The notes under the pieces: generated by a model
What the model saw: only the letters and a program-made list of their open reading frames with translations
The model's database searches: none
What the model was told of the DNA's origin: nothing
From: Sphingobacteriales bacterium
GTDB taxonomy: Bacteria > Bacteroidota > Bacteroidia > Chitinophagales > UBA2359
Assembly (NCBI GenBank): GCA_016700115.1
Contig: CP064999.1
Span: 3,534,001 to 3,598,000, forward strand
Length of the DNA: 64,000 nucleotides
Direction: 5' to 3'
Shown here: piece by piece, positions 56,619 through 64,000 of the stretch
Layout of the letters: every line of letters begins with the position of its first letter
Position numbering within the stretch: position 1 is the stretch's first letter
Translations under genes and position numbers: made by a program

Positions 56619-57830
56619 TTAAATTGCCGAATAACTCCATTTAAGTCTGAAAAATATGGCATTACCCAGGTTTTCAATAGATTTCCTGTTGGATGTTTGA
56701 GCAAAAAATAATTGTCCTATCAGGTCTAAATCCCAGTTCTGAGCTAAGTTATAAGAAAGAGAAGGAAGTGCTGCAAGAAGATGGCCGTTTGGAGAATAGA
56801 GAACTGCAGCACTGGCATTAAACAACGGGGTAAAACTTTTACCGGTTTGAAGCATGGATGTTAATTTGACCGGCATCAAACTTTTGGGGGATAAAGTAAA
56901 TGAATAAAGTTCTGACAAGTTTTCCAACGAATTGGCACCGGCACTGTTAAACAAAGCCGAAAAATTAACATACCAACCTTTGGGAAAAACATAATCTACT
57001 CCTGTTGAGGCACTCAAAACTCCGCGGTTGTTTAATAAATTTTGATAGGGCAAAAAATAAGAAGCCTCACCTTTCCAACCGGCATTGCCTAAATTGCCGG
57101 CCCAACCGGTACCAAATACGGCATCAGTCAGGTACTTTCCCACTAAAATTTGAAAATCATAACCCTTTAAATTAAATCCAAATTTTGTAGCTGCAATCCA
57201 ATTGTCAGAATTTGTTGCCGGTGCAACTGCTAAATCTAAATTAGTAAAGTCGGAAAAAAAAATCTGGGCTCTTATGGCATCAGTGCCGGGTCGTTCTTCG
57301 TAATCAAAGTCTAAAAAATTGTAAGAGTTAAATACATCATTGGGGTTCCAAACGGTATTTAAACCCCAGTTGATTCTTTGTCTTCCGGCGCGCAAACTCC
57401 ATACTTCGGTTTGATACTCTATCCAAAGTCTGTCGAGTATGCTGTGAATGACCGCCCCGTTTTTATTCACCCAAATTTGAGATAAGTCAACAACACCGTT
57501 TCCAACATCTATTGACTTTGCAAAATTGGGGTTGATTTTTACCTGTTCGCCTAAGAATACCCGGTTTCGCAACTCGGCTGCAAAAGTAAATTTTGGAGTT
57601 GGCAGCCATTTGAAATTTATTCGGTGATGTAATAATTGCCCGGTAATTATAGTATTCAGGTCATTGGCATACTGTATAGTTTGAAGAGATTTTACATAAC
57701 CGCCCAGTTGATATTCTTGAAGTTTGAGCGAGTCATTTTGAGCTAAAACCAATTCGTTCATTAAAAGGCTTAACATACAAAGGATACCTATTCTGGCAGG
57801 AAGCAGAAATATGTCAAAAGACTTCAACAT
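56619..57830 (-). CDS. Outer-membrane porin-like beta-barrel
   Basis: 403 residues. Signal peptide (to about 30, ending LVLAQ) and a barrel of alternating strands with the loop GRQRINWGLNTVWNPNDVF (about 142-160), seen in DUF1302-like porins that accompany lipid-transport clusters. The C-terminus ends in a hydrophobic strand (FFRLKWSYSAI). Its ATG overlaps the CHAD gene stop by seven bases, so the two are translationally coupled. Probable outer-membrane endpoint of the exporter encoded upstream; the substrate is unknown. Confidence 0.75.
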   Translation of the reverse strand: MLKSFDIFLLPARIGILCMLSLLMNELVLAQNDSLKLQEYQLGGYVKSLQTIQYANDLNTIITGQLLHHRINFKWLPTPKFTFAAELRNRVFLGEQVKINPNFAKSIDVGNGVVDLSQIWVNKNGAVIHSILDRLWIEYQTEVWSLRAGRQRINWGLNTVWNPNDVFNSYNFLDFDYEERPGTDAIRAQIFFSDFTNLDLAVAPATNSDNWIAATKFGFNLKGYDFQILVGKYLTDAVFGTGWAGNLGNAGWKGEASYFLPYQNLLNNRGVLSASTGVDYVFPKGWYVNFSALFNSAGANSLENLSELYSFTLSPKSLMPVKLTSMLQTGKSFTPLFNASAAVLYSPNGHLLAALPSLSYNLAQNWDLDLIGQLFFAQTSNRKSIENLGNAIFFRLKWSYSAI

Positions 57831-58666
57831 TCTACTTTAATTTTTGACAGTAGTGCCGTTAAATGCGGTAAACGAAGATTTATTTCCTTTGATAAATCTG
57901 CTTTTCGACAGTATAGGTTTTCGATAAAGTTATTAAAAACTGTGTCATCCGTAACAATTGTTTCTACTTTCAGTTGTTGAAGATATTCAATAGCTACATC
58001 ATAATCCTGCCATTGACCGATTAAATCTCCTATTTCATCGAGAACCGACAGAAGTTGGTTGGTAAATGTAAAAGTATAACCGCATAGTACAAGAAATCTG
58101 GAGTTATAAGACCATTGTTTAATTATTTTACGAAGGTTATGGAGTTCATGTTCATTTTCGAAAATGATTTTAATCTTGTTAGTTGCAGTTTCAATACAAT
58201 ATAGTTGGTATTTGATTATGCTACTTTGATTGATACTTTGAACTGATTTTGCAAATTTTTTGATTGATTTTTGTTTACCCGGCCATTGGGTATTCAGGCA
58301 TTTGAATTTAAATTTCTTCTCTAAAGAGTTTTGTTGTTGTTGCAATAATTCTAAAAAGGGATGCATTTTCTTAGCCAATGGACTATTGCTGATGAGGTTG
58401 TAATGATTATGACAATCACGCAGTTTACCGGCGGCTTTGTATAGTTTTAAATAACTCTTAAAATAAGAACGTACAGAATTTCCTTTTTTTGTAAATGAAG
58501 CTAAAATCAGTAAAGCCCTCCATTTTTTAACCATTACTCTCAGTTGATGAATTTCTTCTTCAAAAGGAGAGGCTGTAGTTAGCTCAAATTGTTTTAAAAA
58601 GTCTGAAAACAGGTTGCCTGCTTTCTTTACTGCAATTTGTTTTTTTAGCTTTTTTATCTTAATCAT
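57824..58666 (-). CDS. CHAD domain protein
   Basis: 280 residues, fully helical and highly basic, with two HQLRVMVKKWR/HNLRKIIKQWS type repeats (about residues 39-49 and 180-190) carrying the conserved histidines, basic residues and the RDCHNHY stretch. This is the CHAD fold, which binds inorganic polyphosphate. There is no CYTH domain and no polyphosphate kinase near. It lies between the ABC ATPase (23-base gap) and the outer-membrane barrel (overlap), so it is tied to the exporter rather than to polyphosphate metabolism genes. Confidence 0.88.
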   Translation of the reverse strand: MIKIKKLKKQIAVKKAGNLFSDFLKQFELTTASPFEEEIHQLRVMVKKWRALLILASFTKKGNSVRSYFKSYLKLYKAAGKLRDCHNHYNLISNSPLAKKMHPFLELLQQQQNSLEKKFKFKCLNTQWPGKQKSIKKFAKSVQSINQSSIIKYQLYCIETATNKIKIIFENEHELHNLRKIIKQWSYNSRFLVLCGYTFTFTNQLLSVLDEIGDLIGQWQDYDVAIEYLQQLKVETIVTDDTVFNNFIENLYCRKADLSKEINLRLPHLTALLSKIKVEC

Positions 58667-58689
58667 TTTCTGTTGTTATTCAATCCTGT

Positions 58690-59382
58690 TTAGACCACCG
58701 CGTAAGTATCAGAAGCGACGCTGCCATCTACTAAGGTAATAACTCTTCGGGCTTTGTCAATAACCCGTTGATCATGGGTGGAGAAAATAAAGGTCATGTT
58801 TTCTTCCCGATTGAGTTTATCCATTATATCGAGCAGATTAGAGGCTGATGCTGAATCTAAATTAGCTGTTGGTTCATCTGCTAAAATAAATTGAGGTTTG
58901 GATGCCAGAGCTCTTGCAACAGCTACACGTTGCTGTTGCCCACCGGAAAGTTGTGAAGGACGTGAATCCATTTTATCAGCTAAGCCGACTTCTGTTAATA
59001 ATGCTTTTACACGTTGGTCACGGATGTGTTTTGATATATTTTGCAATAACATGATGAATTCAACATTTTCGCGGGCAGTTAATACAGGAATTAAATTAAA
59101 TGACTGAAAAACAAATCCAATATTATACAATCGGAAATCAATCAGTTTGCCTGGCGATAAGCCTGTTATTTCTATGCCATTGATTCTGATATGTCCTGAA
59201 TTTGGACGGTCTAAACCTCCGATTAAGTTTAGCAAAGTTGTTTTTCCGGAACCTGAAGGTCCCACTAATGCAGTAAATTCTCCTTTTTGGATTTGCAAAC
59301 TGACATTATTAACGGCATATACGGGGATGGTATCCGGATTGTAGATTTTACTCACATTTTGAGCATCAATAATAGTCTCCAT
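58690..59382 (-). CDS. ABC transporter ATP-binding protein, LolD/MacB type
   Basis: 230 residues. Walker A GPSGSGKTT (41-49), Q-loop, signature LSGGQQQR, Walker B ILADEPTANLD and the H-loop STHD are complete. Length and the LDRPNSGHIRING insert place it in the LolD/MacB/FtsE branch, which works with FtsX-type permeases rather than import permeases. It would power the two permeases encoded upstream (106-base gap). Confidence 0.93.
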   Translation of the reverse strand: METIIDAQNVSKIYNPDTIPVYAVNNVSLQIQKGEFTALVGPSGSGKTTLLNLIGGLDRPNSGHIRINGIEITGLSPGKLIDFRLYNIGFVFQSFNLIPVLTARENVEFIMLLQNISKHIRDQRVKALLTEVGLADKMDSRPSQLSGGQQQRVAVARALASKPQFILADEPTANLDSASASNLLDIMDKLNREENMTFIFSTHDQRVIDKARRVITLVDGSVASDTYAVV

Positions 59383-59488
59383 TTATCTTTGTTAGTTTTA
59401 TTGCGGATTTTAATTTTTAAAATGTCATTCCATATAGGTTTCGTAGAAGTTGTAATTTTCAGGCCTGCTATAGTTAATCAGTTCTTAC

Positions 59489-60730
59489 TTACCTTCTGAT
59501 TGCTTCGACAGGATTTAGTCTGAGAGCTCTTATAATAGGGAAGATAGCGGAAATTACTGCAGTAATTAAAACTAAAATCAGGATTTGTATATATTGAGTA
59601 AATGGCAAATCGGGGTAAATCACGTTGCTGAAACCAAAATCACCCATTGATTGCCCGGCTACTGCTGTCAGATCAATGCCATGAACTGATAAGTATTTTA
59701 TGATACCGAAAGACAATAAAAAACCCACAGGCGCACCGGACAAAACTAAAAAAACAGTTTCTGTCATAATCATGGCATAAAGTTTAAGCCTGTTCATTCC
59801 AAGAGCCATGAGAACTCCCAGCTCTTTGGTTCTTTCCAAAATTGCCATCAACATAGTGTTGATTATCCCAAAAGCCAGTGCTAATAATATAATAACTGAA
59901 AAAATCATAGAAGCTTGATTCATCGTTGATAATATTAGTGCAGTATCAGGAGAAATTTCCCGCCAGTCCTGCACTTTAAGCAAAGGATTATGGGCGGTTA
60001 TCTGGTTTTTTACGGTTTCAGTCCAGCTATCATTTTGCAGTAAAACTGCAATTTCATGAGCTTCATTTGTCAGATTTAACAAACCCGCAATGTCAGACAT
60101 TTTTACATAAACATTTCTTTCGTCAAGTGAAGTATTGTAAGATTGATAAATACCTTCTACCCAAAAAGCAGAAGAGACCAGATTGTCTTCATTGTCTTGA
60201 AAAGTCAATACAACTTTTGAGCGCAGTTTTAACTTCAACTTTTTGGCAAGCTTTGCACCTATTAATATTCCGTTTGCTTTTTTACTTGTAAAGTAATCTC
60301 CCTCATTGAGTTTACTTTTCAGTTGAGAAACAGAAGCTTCATTATCCGGCAAAATGCCGTTAATTTGAATTCCGCTACTTCCGGTTGCATTGGCAAGCAT
60401 ACCCATTACAATTGTTCTGATAGTAGATGCCCTAACTCCTTGTAATTGGGTGATTCGAGCAAGCACATCATTTGCGTTTGTGATGGTTGGTGCTTGTGTA
60501 AAATCTTTTGTAAATTCAGGATGATGGAGTTGTATATGAGCAATTTCATTTTCGATAGCTATTTTAAATCTTTCCTGTCCCATTCCCCAGTAGATGGAAG
60601 CTATGAAGGCTCCAGCCCAAATTCCGATAGCGACAGAAACCATTATCACCAAGCTTCGGGTAGGATTTCGCCAAATATTTCTCCAGGCAATGTTCACTAT
60701 CATAATAGAATGGATAATTATACTTGACAA
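59489..60730 (-). CDS. ABC transporter permease, FtsX/LolE type (2)
   Basis: 413 residues, MacB-like: first membrane helix (about 15-35, after AWRNIWRNPTRS), a periplasmic MacB_PCD domain (35-270) and three C-terminal helices (about 275-400) with the FtsX stretch ERTKELGVLMALGMNRLK. It ends in LNPVEAIRR, the usual coupling-helix tail. It starts nine bases after the first permease and forms a heterodimer pair with it by position. Confidence 0.92.
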   Translation of the reverse strand: MSSIIIHSIMIVNIAWRNIWRNPTRSLVIMVSVAIGIWAGAFIASIYWGMGQERFKIAIENEIAHIQLHHPEFTKDFTQAPTITNANDVLARITQLQGVRASTIRTIVMGMLANATGSSGIQINGILPDNEASVSQLKSKLNEGDYFTSKKANGILIGAKLAKKLKLKLRSKVVLTFQDNEDNLVSSAFWVEGIYQSYNTSLDERNVYVKMSDIAGLLNLTNEAHEIAVLLQNDSWTETVKNQITAHNPLLKVQDWREISPDTALILSTMNQASMIFSVIILLALAFGIINTMLMAILERTKELGVLMALGMNRLKLYAMIMTETVFLVLSGAPVGFLLSFGIIKYLSVHGIDLTAVAGQSMGDFGFSNVIYPDLPFTQYIQILILVLITAVISAIFPIIRALRLNPVEAIRR

Positions 60731-60739
60731 GTCTTTAAA

Positions 60740-61954
60740 TTATTTTTTCATAGCCTCAACTTCGTTAAGGGTAAATACTTTCATAATAGGGTAAAGGGAT
60801 AACAAGAAAGCAATACAGGATATTATTATAGTCTGTTCCAACATGAGTGATGGGCTGAAAATAGTAGGTATTACCGGTTCAAACCCATAACCCTCGTACA
60901 TTTCAGCCATTTGCCCGGTAAATCGCAATGGGTTAACACTTAAGTAATAAACTAAAGGAATACTAACCATGATGCCTGTAATGCAACCGGTAATTGTTAC
61001 TAATAAAGACTCAATCAACACAACACAGGCTAACCGAAGTCTTTTCATGCCAATGGCCATCAGCATCCCAAATTCATAGGTTCTTTCTGCAGCCATCATT
61101 AAGAGAGTTCCAAAAATACCGAATGATACGAGCAGATATAACATGCCGATAATAATATAGGTACTTCCTTCTTTAGTTCTGATTAACTCCTTAATTTCAG
61201 GCATCATTTCTGCCCAGGTCATTACTTCATACTTAACTCCGGCAAGAGGAATCAGTGCTTTCACCACTTTTTCCAAATTTGCAGGGTCGTCTAATGACAA
61301 CACCAGAGATGTTAGCATATCAGATGCTCCATAAAGATTTTGAGCAGCATTTAGTGGCATATAGATCATGCCTTCATTGAGCTCAGGAGAAGCAAATTTT
61401 AATATTCCAAGAATTGGATATTTACCGGCTGCCGTGCTACCATGATACCCTTGGCCTAACAAAACTATGGTGTCTCCGGTATCAATTTTCAGTTTTTTGG
61501 CCAACCCTTCTGTAATCAGGACCGCACTATCCTGAAGAGTCAGGTATTTCCCCCGAATTATCTTGTTTTTTAATTTAGTAACAAAATCTTCATTGTCCGG
61601 ATCAATACCTACTACAATACTTCCCTTCGTAACTTCATAAGAAGATGCTAAAGCAAATGATTCAAGTCTTGGAGTAATAGCTTTAATATGCTGCTGATTT
61701 AAAATCAATTTGTTCAGAGTATCTTTATTGGCAAAGCTGTTATCTAAAATTTGCTCATCCCAATAACCTTTTAAGTGGATTTGAGCATAACCGGTGTAAA
61801 AACTCACGACATTTTTTGTCAGATTGTCCCATACTCCTTTTTGCAGCGATATGGTAAACACAGACAATAAAACTGCAAAGAAAACCGAGGCCATAGTGAT
61901 AAAAGTACGGCTTTTATTTCGCCACAAATTTCTCCAGGCTAAGGTGAATAACAT
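60740..61954 (-). CDS. ABC transporter permease, FtsX/LolC type (1)
   Basis: 404 residues with the same architecture as the next permease: AWRNLWRNKSRTF before TM1, a MacB_PCD-like periplasmic domain, and ERTYEFGMLMAIGMKRLRL in the FtsX core, ending LNEVEAMKK. The two are homologous, but their periplasmic domains differ clearly, which is what heterodimeric LolC/LolE-type exporters show. It follows the LolA-like gene by 37 bases. Confidence 0.92.
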   Translation of the reverse strand: MLFTLAWRNLWRNKSRTFITMASVFFAVLLSVFTISLQKGVWDNLTKNVVSFYTGYAQIHLKGYWDEQILDNSFANKDTLNKLILNQQHIKAITPRLESFALASSYEVTKGSIVVGIDPDNEDFVTKLKNKIIRGKYLTLQDSAVLITEGLAKKLKIDTGDTIVLLGQGYHGSTAAGKYPILGILKFASPELNEGMIYMPLNAAQNLYGASDMLTSLVLSLDDPANLEKVVKALIPLAGVKYEVMTWAEMMPEIKELIRTKEGSTYIIIGMLYLLVSFGIFGTLLMMAAERTYEFGMLMAIGMKRLRLACVVLIESLLVTITGCITGIMVSIPLVYYLSVNPLRFTGQMAEMYEGYGFEPVIPTIFSPSLMLEQTIIISCIAFLLSLYPIMKVFTLNEVEAMKK

Positions 61955-61991
61955 ATATAATAACTTATTTGATGGGTTGTTTTAGCTAATT

Positions 61992-62747
61992 CTACTTCAC
62001 TTTTTTCAAGTTTTGCAAGGTAAAGAAGTTATCTTCAATATTCATATTCAGTTTCAGTGTTTTGTAGGTTATAACAGTTAGATGCCCCGGTTTATCTGCG
62101 GGAGACATCACCATTTTAGTAGGTAGAAGTCTGCCATCAAGTACTTTAACCTCTGAACCTTGTAAGGTATTGATGAGGTAATTGTCCTCATCATAAAACT
62201 CAGTTCTTAGTTGAAGAAAGTTATTCTTTTCAATCCAAAGTATAATCTTCCCCCAAACCACTGCGGCATCAGTATTTGGCACTAACTCAATTTTATAGCA
62301 ATCATAACCTTCCACCAGCTCATTACCTAATATTGTATGAGTATAATCGTCAACTATTGAAGATTCCTGTACTAAATCATCATTCGTAAAATCTGTCCCC
62401 ATCCAGGACTGAGACATCATTGAAGGAGGCAACTTAATAGTTCTTTCGAGACTGGGAAGCCAATTCCAAATTTCCTTTTTGCGCTTTAAAAAAGCAGTGC
62501 CTTTATCTTTTGCCGGTGAAAGTATCAGGATTAATGCGTAATCATCGCCTTTTGACCAGGATTTAATATCCATTGATCTGTTCCAGGCAGGACGTATGAC
62601 TTTGAAATTGATTTCAGAAATGGCACTATTGCCGCGTAAGTGATCAACAGCATTTTGAACTATCTGTTTTGCATCCTGAGCAACCAACAAAGTGCAGGAA
62701 AAAAATAAAAACAATATAGTAAAACTTAATTGTTTAAAACAGTTCAT
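61992..62747 (-). CDS. Outer membrane lipoprotein-sorting (LolA-like) carrier
   Basis: 251 residues with a signal peptide (1-24, ending LLVAQ). The mature protein fits the long LolA-like group that accompanies exporters: WNWLPSLERTIKLPPSMMSQSWMGTDF (about 91-117) and the DYDCYKIELVP-type stretch EGYDCYKIELVPN. It would form a half-barrel that accepts a lipid or lipidated protein from the inner-membrane ABC complex and carries it across the periplasm. It is the first gene of the operon. Distinct from the housekeeping LolA (which is shorter). Confidence 0.88.
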   Translation of the reverse strand: MNCFKQLSFTILFLFFSCTLLVAQDAKQIVQNAVDHLRGNSAISEINFKVIRPAWNRSMDIKSWSKGDDYALILILSPAKDKGTAFLKRKKEIWNWLPSLERTIKLPPSMMSQSWMGTDFTNDDLVQESSIVDDYTHTILGNELVEGYDCYKIELVPNTDAAVVWGKIILWIEKNNFLQLRTEFYDEDNYLINTLQGSEVKVLDGRLLPTKMVMSPADKPGHLTVITYKTLKLNMNIEDNFFTLQNLKKVK

Positions 62748-63010
62748 AAAAAAAATTTGATTGCAAGTTAAGAAAATTGTACATTAATGAGTTCTGAAAA
62801 GTTTAAATATAGATTTAATCGCGAACAGATTAAATTAAAAGCAATAACTTTGAACTAAAATATTCGGTCACATTCTATTTATTTAAATAGATGTAAAAAG
62901 CCCTTCTATGAAACATTTAGTATAAAAAATAATTGTGTTTACTGGTTATCGGTAATGATAAAAACGTCTGAATAGTTTTTGTTAAGTTTTTAAAAATAGA
63001 TTTTGAACAA
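62748..63010. other. Divergent intergenic region
   Basis: AT-rich region between the leftward LolA-like operon and the rightward surface protein. No clear -7 box is found for the leftward operon. No RNA gene or protein-like frame is visible. Confidence 0.45.
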
Positions 63011-63018
63011 TAGCTTTG
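63011..63018 (+). promoter_or_regulatory. Candidate -7 promoter box for the choice-of-anchor L gene
   Basis: TAGCTTTG matches TAnnTTTG. It implies a leader of about 165 bases before the ATG at 63190. Confidence 0.4.
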
Positions 63019-63189
63019 CAACCATAATGAATGATTTTTCAGTCTTTTATAGTTGTCCAAAAAAAGTCTTAAAAATGCTATTTTTAGGTTTTATCAAAAA
63101 AATGTCATAAAGACTATCAATTGCATTAGGCTATAAAGGAAAAAATTTCTATTTTTATCGGTCAAATCTTATTTTCAAATTATCACGTT

Positions 63190-64000
63190 ATGAATAAAAC
63201 ATCTACACGACACATTTGGCTTTCTGTTTTTTGCTTTATTTGCTTGTCATTCTTAAATATAGAATCAAATGCACAATGTAGTTTCAGTGCAAATGTCGGT
63301 GCCGTAAGCTTAGGATCTATTACTCCTACCGGCACCTGGCAAACAACAGGATGCGTTACAGGAGGAGATTATTACACATTTAATGCAACTGTCGGACAGC
63401 AATTTGCATTTACATTTTGCGGAAGCGGCGGTACTGCAAGTTGGGATACTGAATTAAGCATTAATACCGCTGCAGGTGCCGGAGTTGCCGGTGCATACAA
63501 TGATGATTTTTGCGGCATTCAATCCCAGTTGACATGGACCGCTACTTCAAATGGTACATTTGCCATTTATGTAACCGGTTTTGGTTGTACCAATAATGCA
63601 AATTGTGCTACATTAGCATACAGGGTTATTACGCCACCACCACCACCAACTGCATTAACCGTACAAACCGGCGGAAACAACAGTAATGCCTCCTGGTTAG
63701 TACAAAATGTTTTCTTAACCGGATGTTCACAAGTATCCGGTGTAACATTTACCGGTAATAATCAAGCTATCGGACATTTTATAAACGGAGCAAGTATTGG
63801 TATTCCCGAAGGAATTATCATTGCAAGCGGTGCAGCTACAAATGCTCAAGGCCCAAATAACTCAACCGGAGTAACTTCTGCTTTCGGAACTCCCGGAGAT
63901 GCTAACTTGACTGCTTTAACTGCCTCTACCCCCTGTGGCAGCCCTGCACCAACTTTTGACGCAGCATTTATTCAATTTTCATTTGTTCCGCTTACAAACT
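63190..64000 (+). CDS. Choice-of-anchor L domain surface protein, partial: C-terminus beyond window edge
   Basis: Open from the ATG at 63190 to the right edge, 270 residues visible. Signal peptide (1-29, ending ESNAQ), then a pre-peptidase-like/jelly-roll domain with Cys pairs (about 30-140), a PPPPP hinge (about 152) and a choice-of-anchor L domain (from about 165; VFLTGCSQVSGVTF, GIPEGIIIASG, TFDAAFIQFSFVPL). Proteins with this domain in Bacteroidota usually end in a T9SS or other anchor domain, which is not in view. Likely a large surface protein. Confidence 0.85.
   Translation, partial: MNKTSTRHIWLSVFCFICLSFLNIESNAQCSFSANVGAVSLGSITPTGTWQTTGCVTGGDYYTFNATVGQQFAFTFCGSGGTASWDTELSINTAAGAGVAGAYNDDFCGIQSQLTWTATSNGTFAIYVTGFGCTNNANCATLAYRVITPPPPPTALTVQTGGNNSNASWLVQNVFLTGCSQVSGVTFTGNNQAIGHFINGASIGIPEGIIIASGAATNAQGPNNSTGVTSAFGTPGDANLTALTASTPCGSPAPTFDAAFIQFSFVPLTN

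Noticed and set aside
63026..63109. 27-codon frame directly after the TAGCTTTG box
   Set aside because: It is too short, with no family match, and is better explained as part of the leader of the downstream surface protein.

Overview
The window is AT-rich bacterial DNA from a member of the Bacteroidota. Several things point there: a SusC/SusD pair with trailing lipoproteins, type IX secretion (T9SS) C-terminal sorting domains, SprB and HYR repeat proteins, a choice-of-anchor L protein, WbqC and RemB-like proteins, and repeated TAnnTTTG promoter boxes (the Bacteroidota sigma -7 element) in front of genes. Class or genus cannot be fixed from the sequence alone. I see no insertion sequence, prophage, CRISPR array or rRNA. 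There is one tRNA, tRNA-Leu(GAG).

Layout. 1-5 kb: GTP-dependent PEP carboxykinase (its C-terminus lies beyond the left edge), galT, a DUF1569 protein, a WbqC-like protein and a NUDIX hydrolase. 5-10 kb: a short-chain dehydrogenase, a small lipoprotein and a large DGGY-repeat T9SS protein. 10-16 kb: floA/nfeD, release factor 3, an MscS channel, a ZIP metal transporter, tRNA-Leu and an outer-membrane protein. 16.5-25.4 kb: a housekeeping block of hemH, pterin dehydratase, DUF177-rpmF-fabH-efp-accB-accC, ahcY and pdxJ. It links ribosome and translation factors with fatty-acid initiation. 25.5-32 kb: a SusC/SusD uptake locus with two more lipoproteins and no enzyme or regulator. 32-42 kb: a DUF58 protein, an RluA-type pseudouridine synthase, an unknown exported coiled-coil protein, ribBA, two glycosyltransferases, penicillin-binding protein 1C and an alpha/beta hydrolase.

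43-55 kb is accessory. It holds a 14-unit 21-bp minisatellite that encodes a perfect heptad coiled coil on the minus strand, then an unrecognised 232-aa protein, then cmk. Two giant cell-surface proteins follow: a beta-helix protein, and an HYR/SprB-repeat adhesin split by an apparent frameshift.

55-63 kb is a minus-strand operon of seven genes: a LolA-like carrier, two FtsX-type permeases, a LolD-type ATPase, a CHAD protein, an outer-membrane porin-like barrel and a RemB/Wzi-like barrel. It looks like a complete envelope-spanning lipid or lipoprotein export module, and it is my best candidate for an undescribed system. The window ends inside a choice-of-anchor L surface protein.
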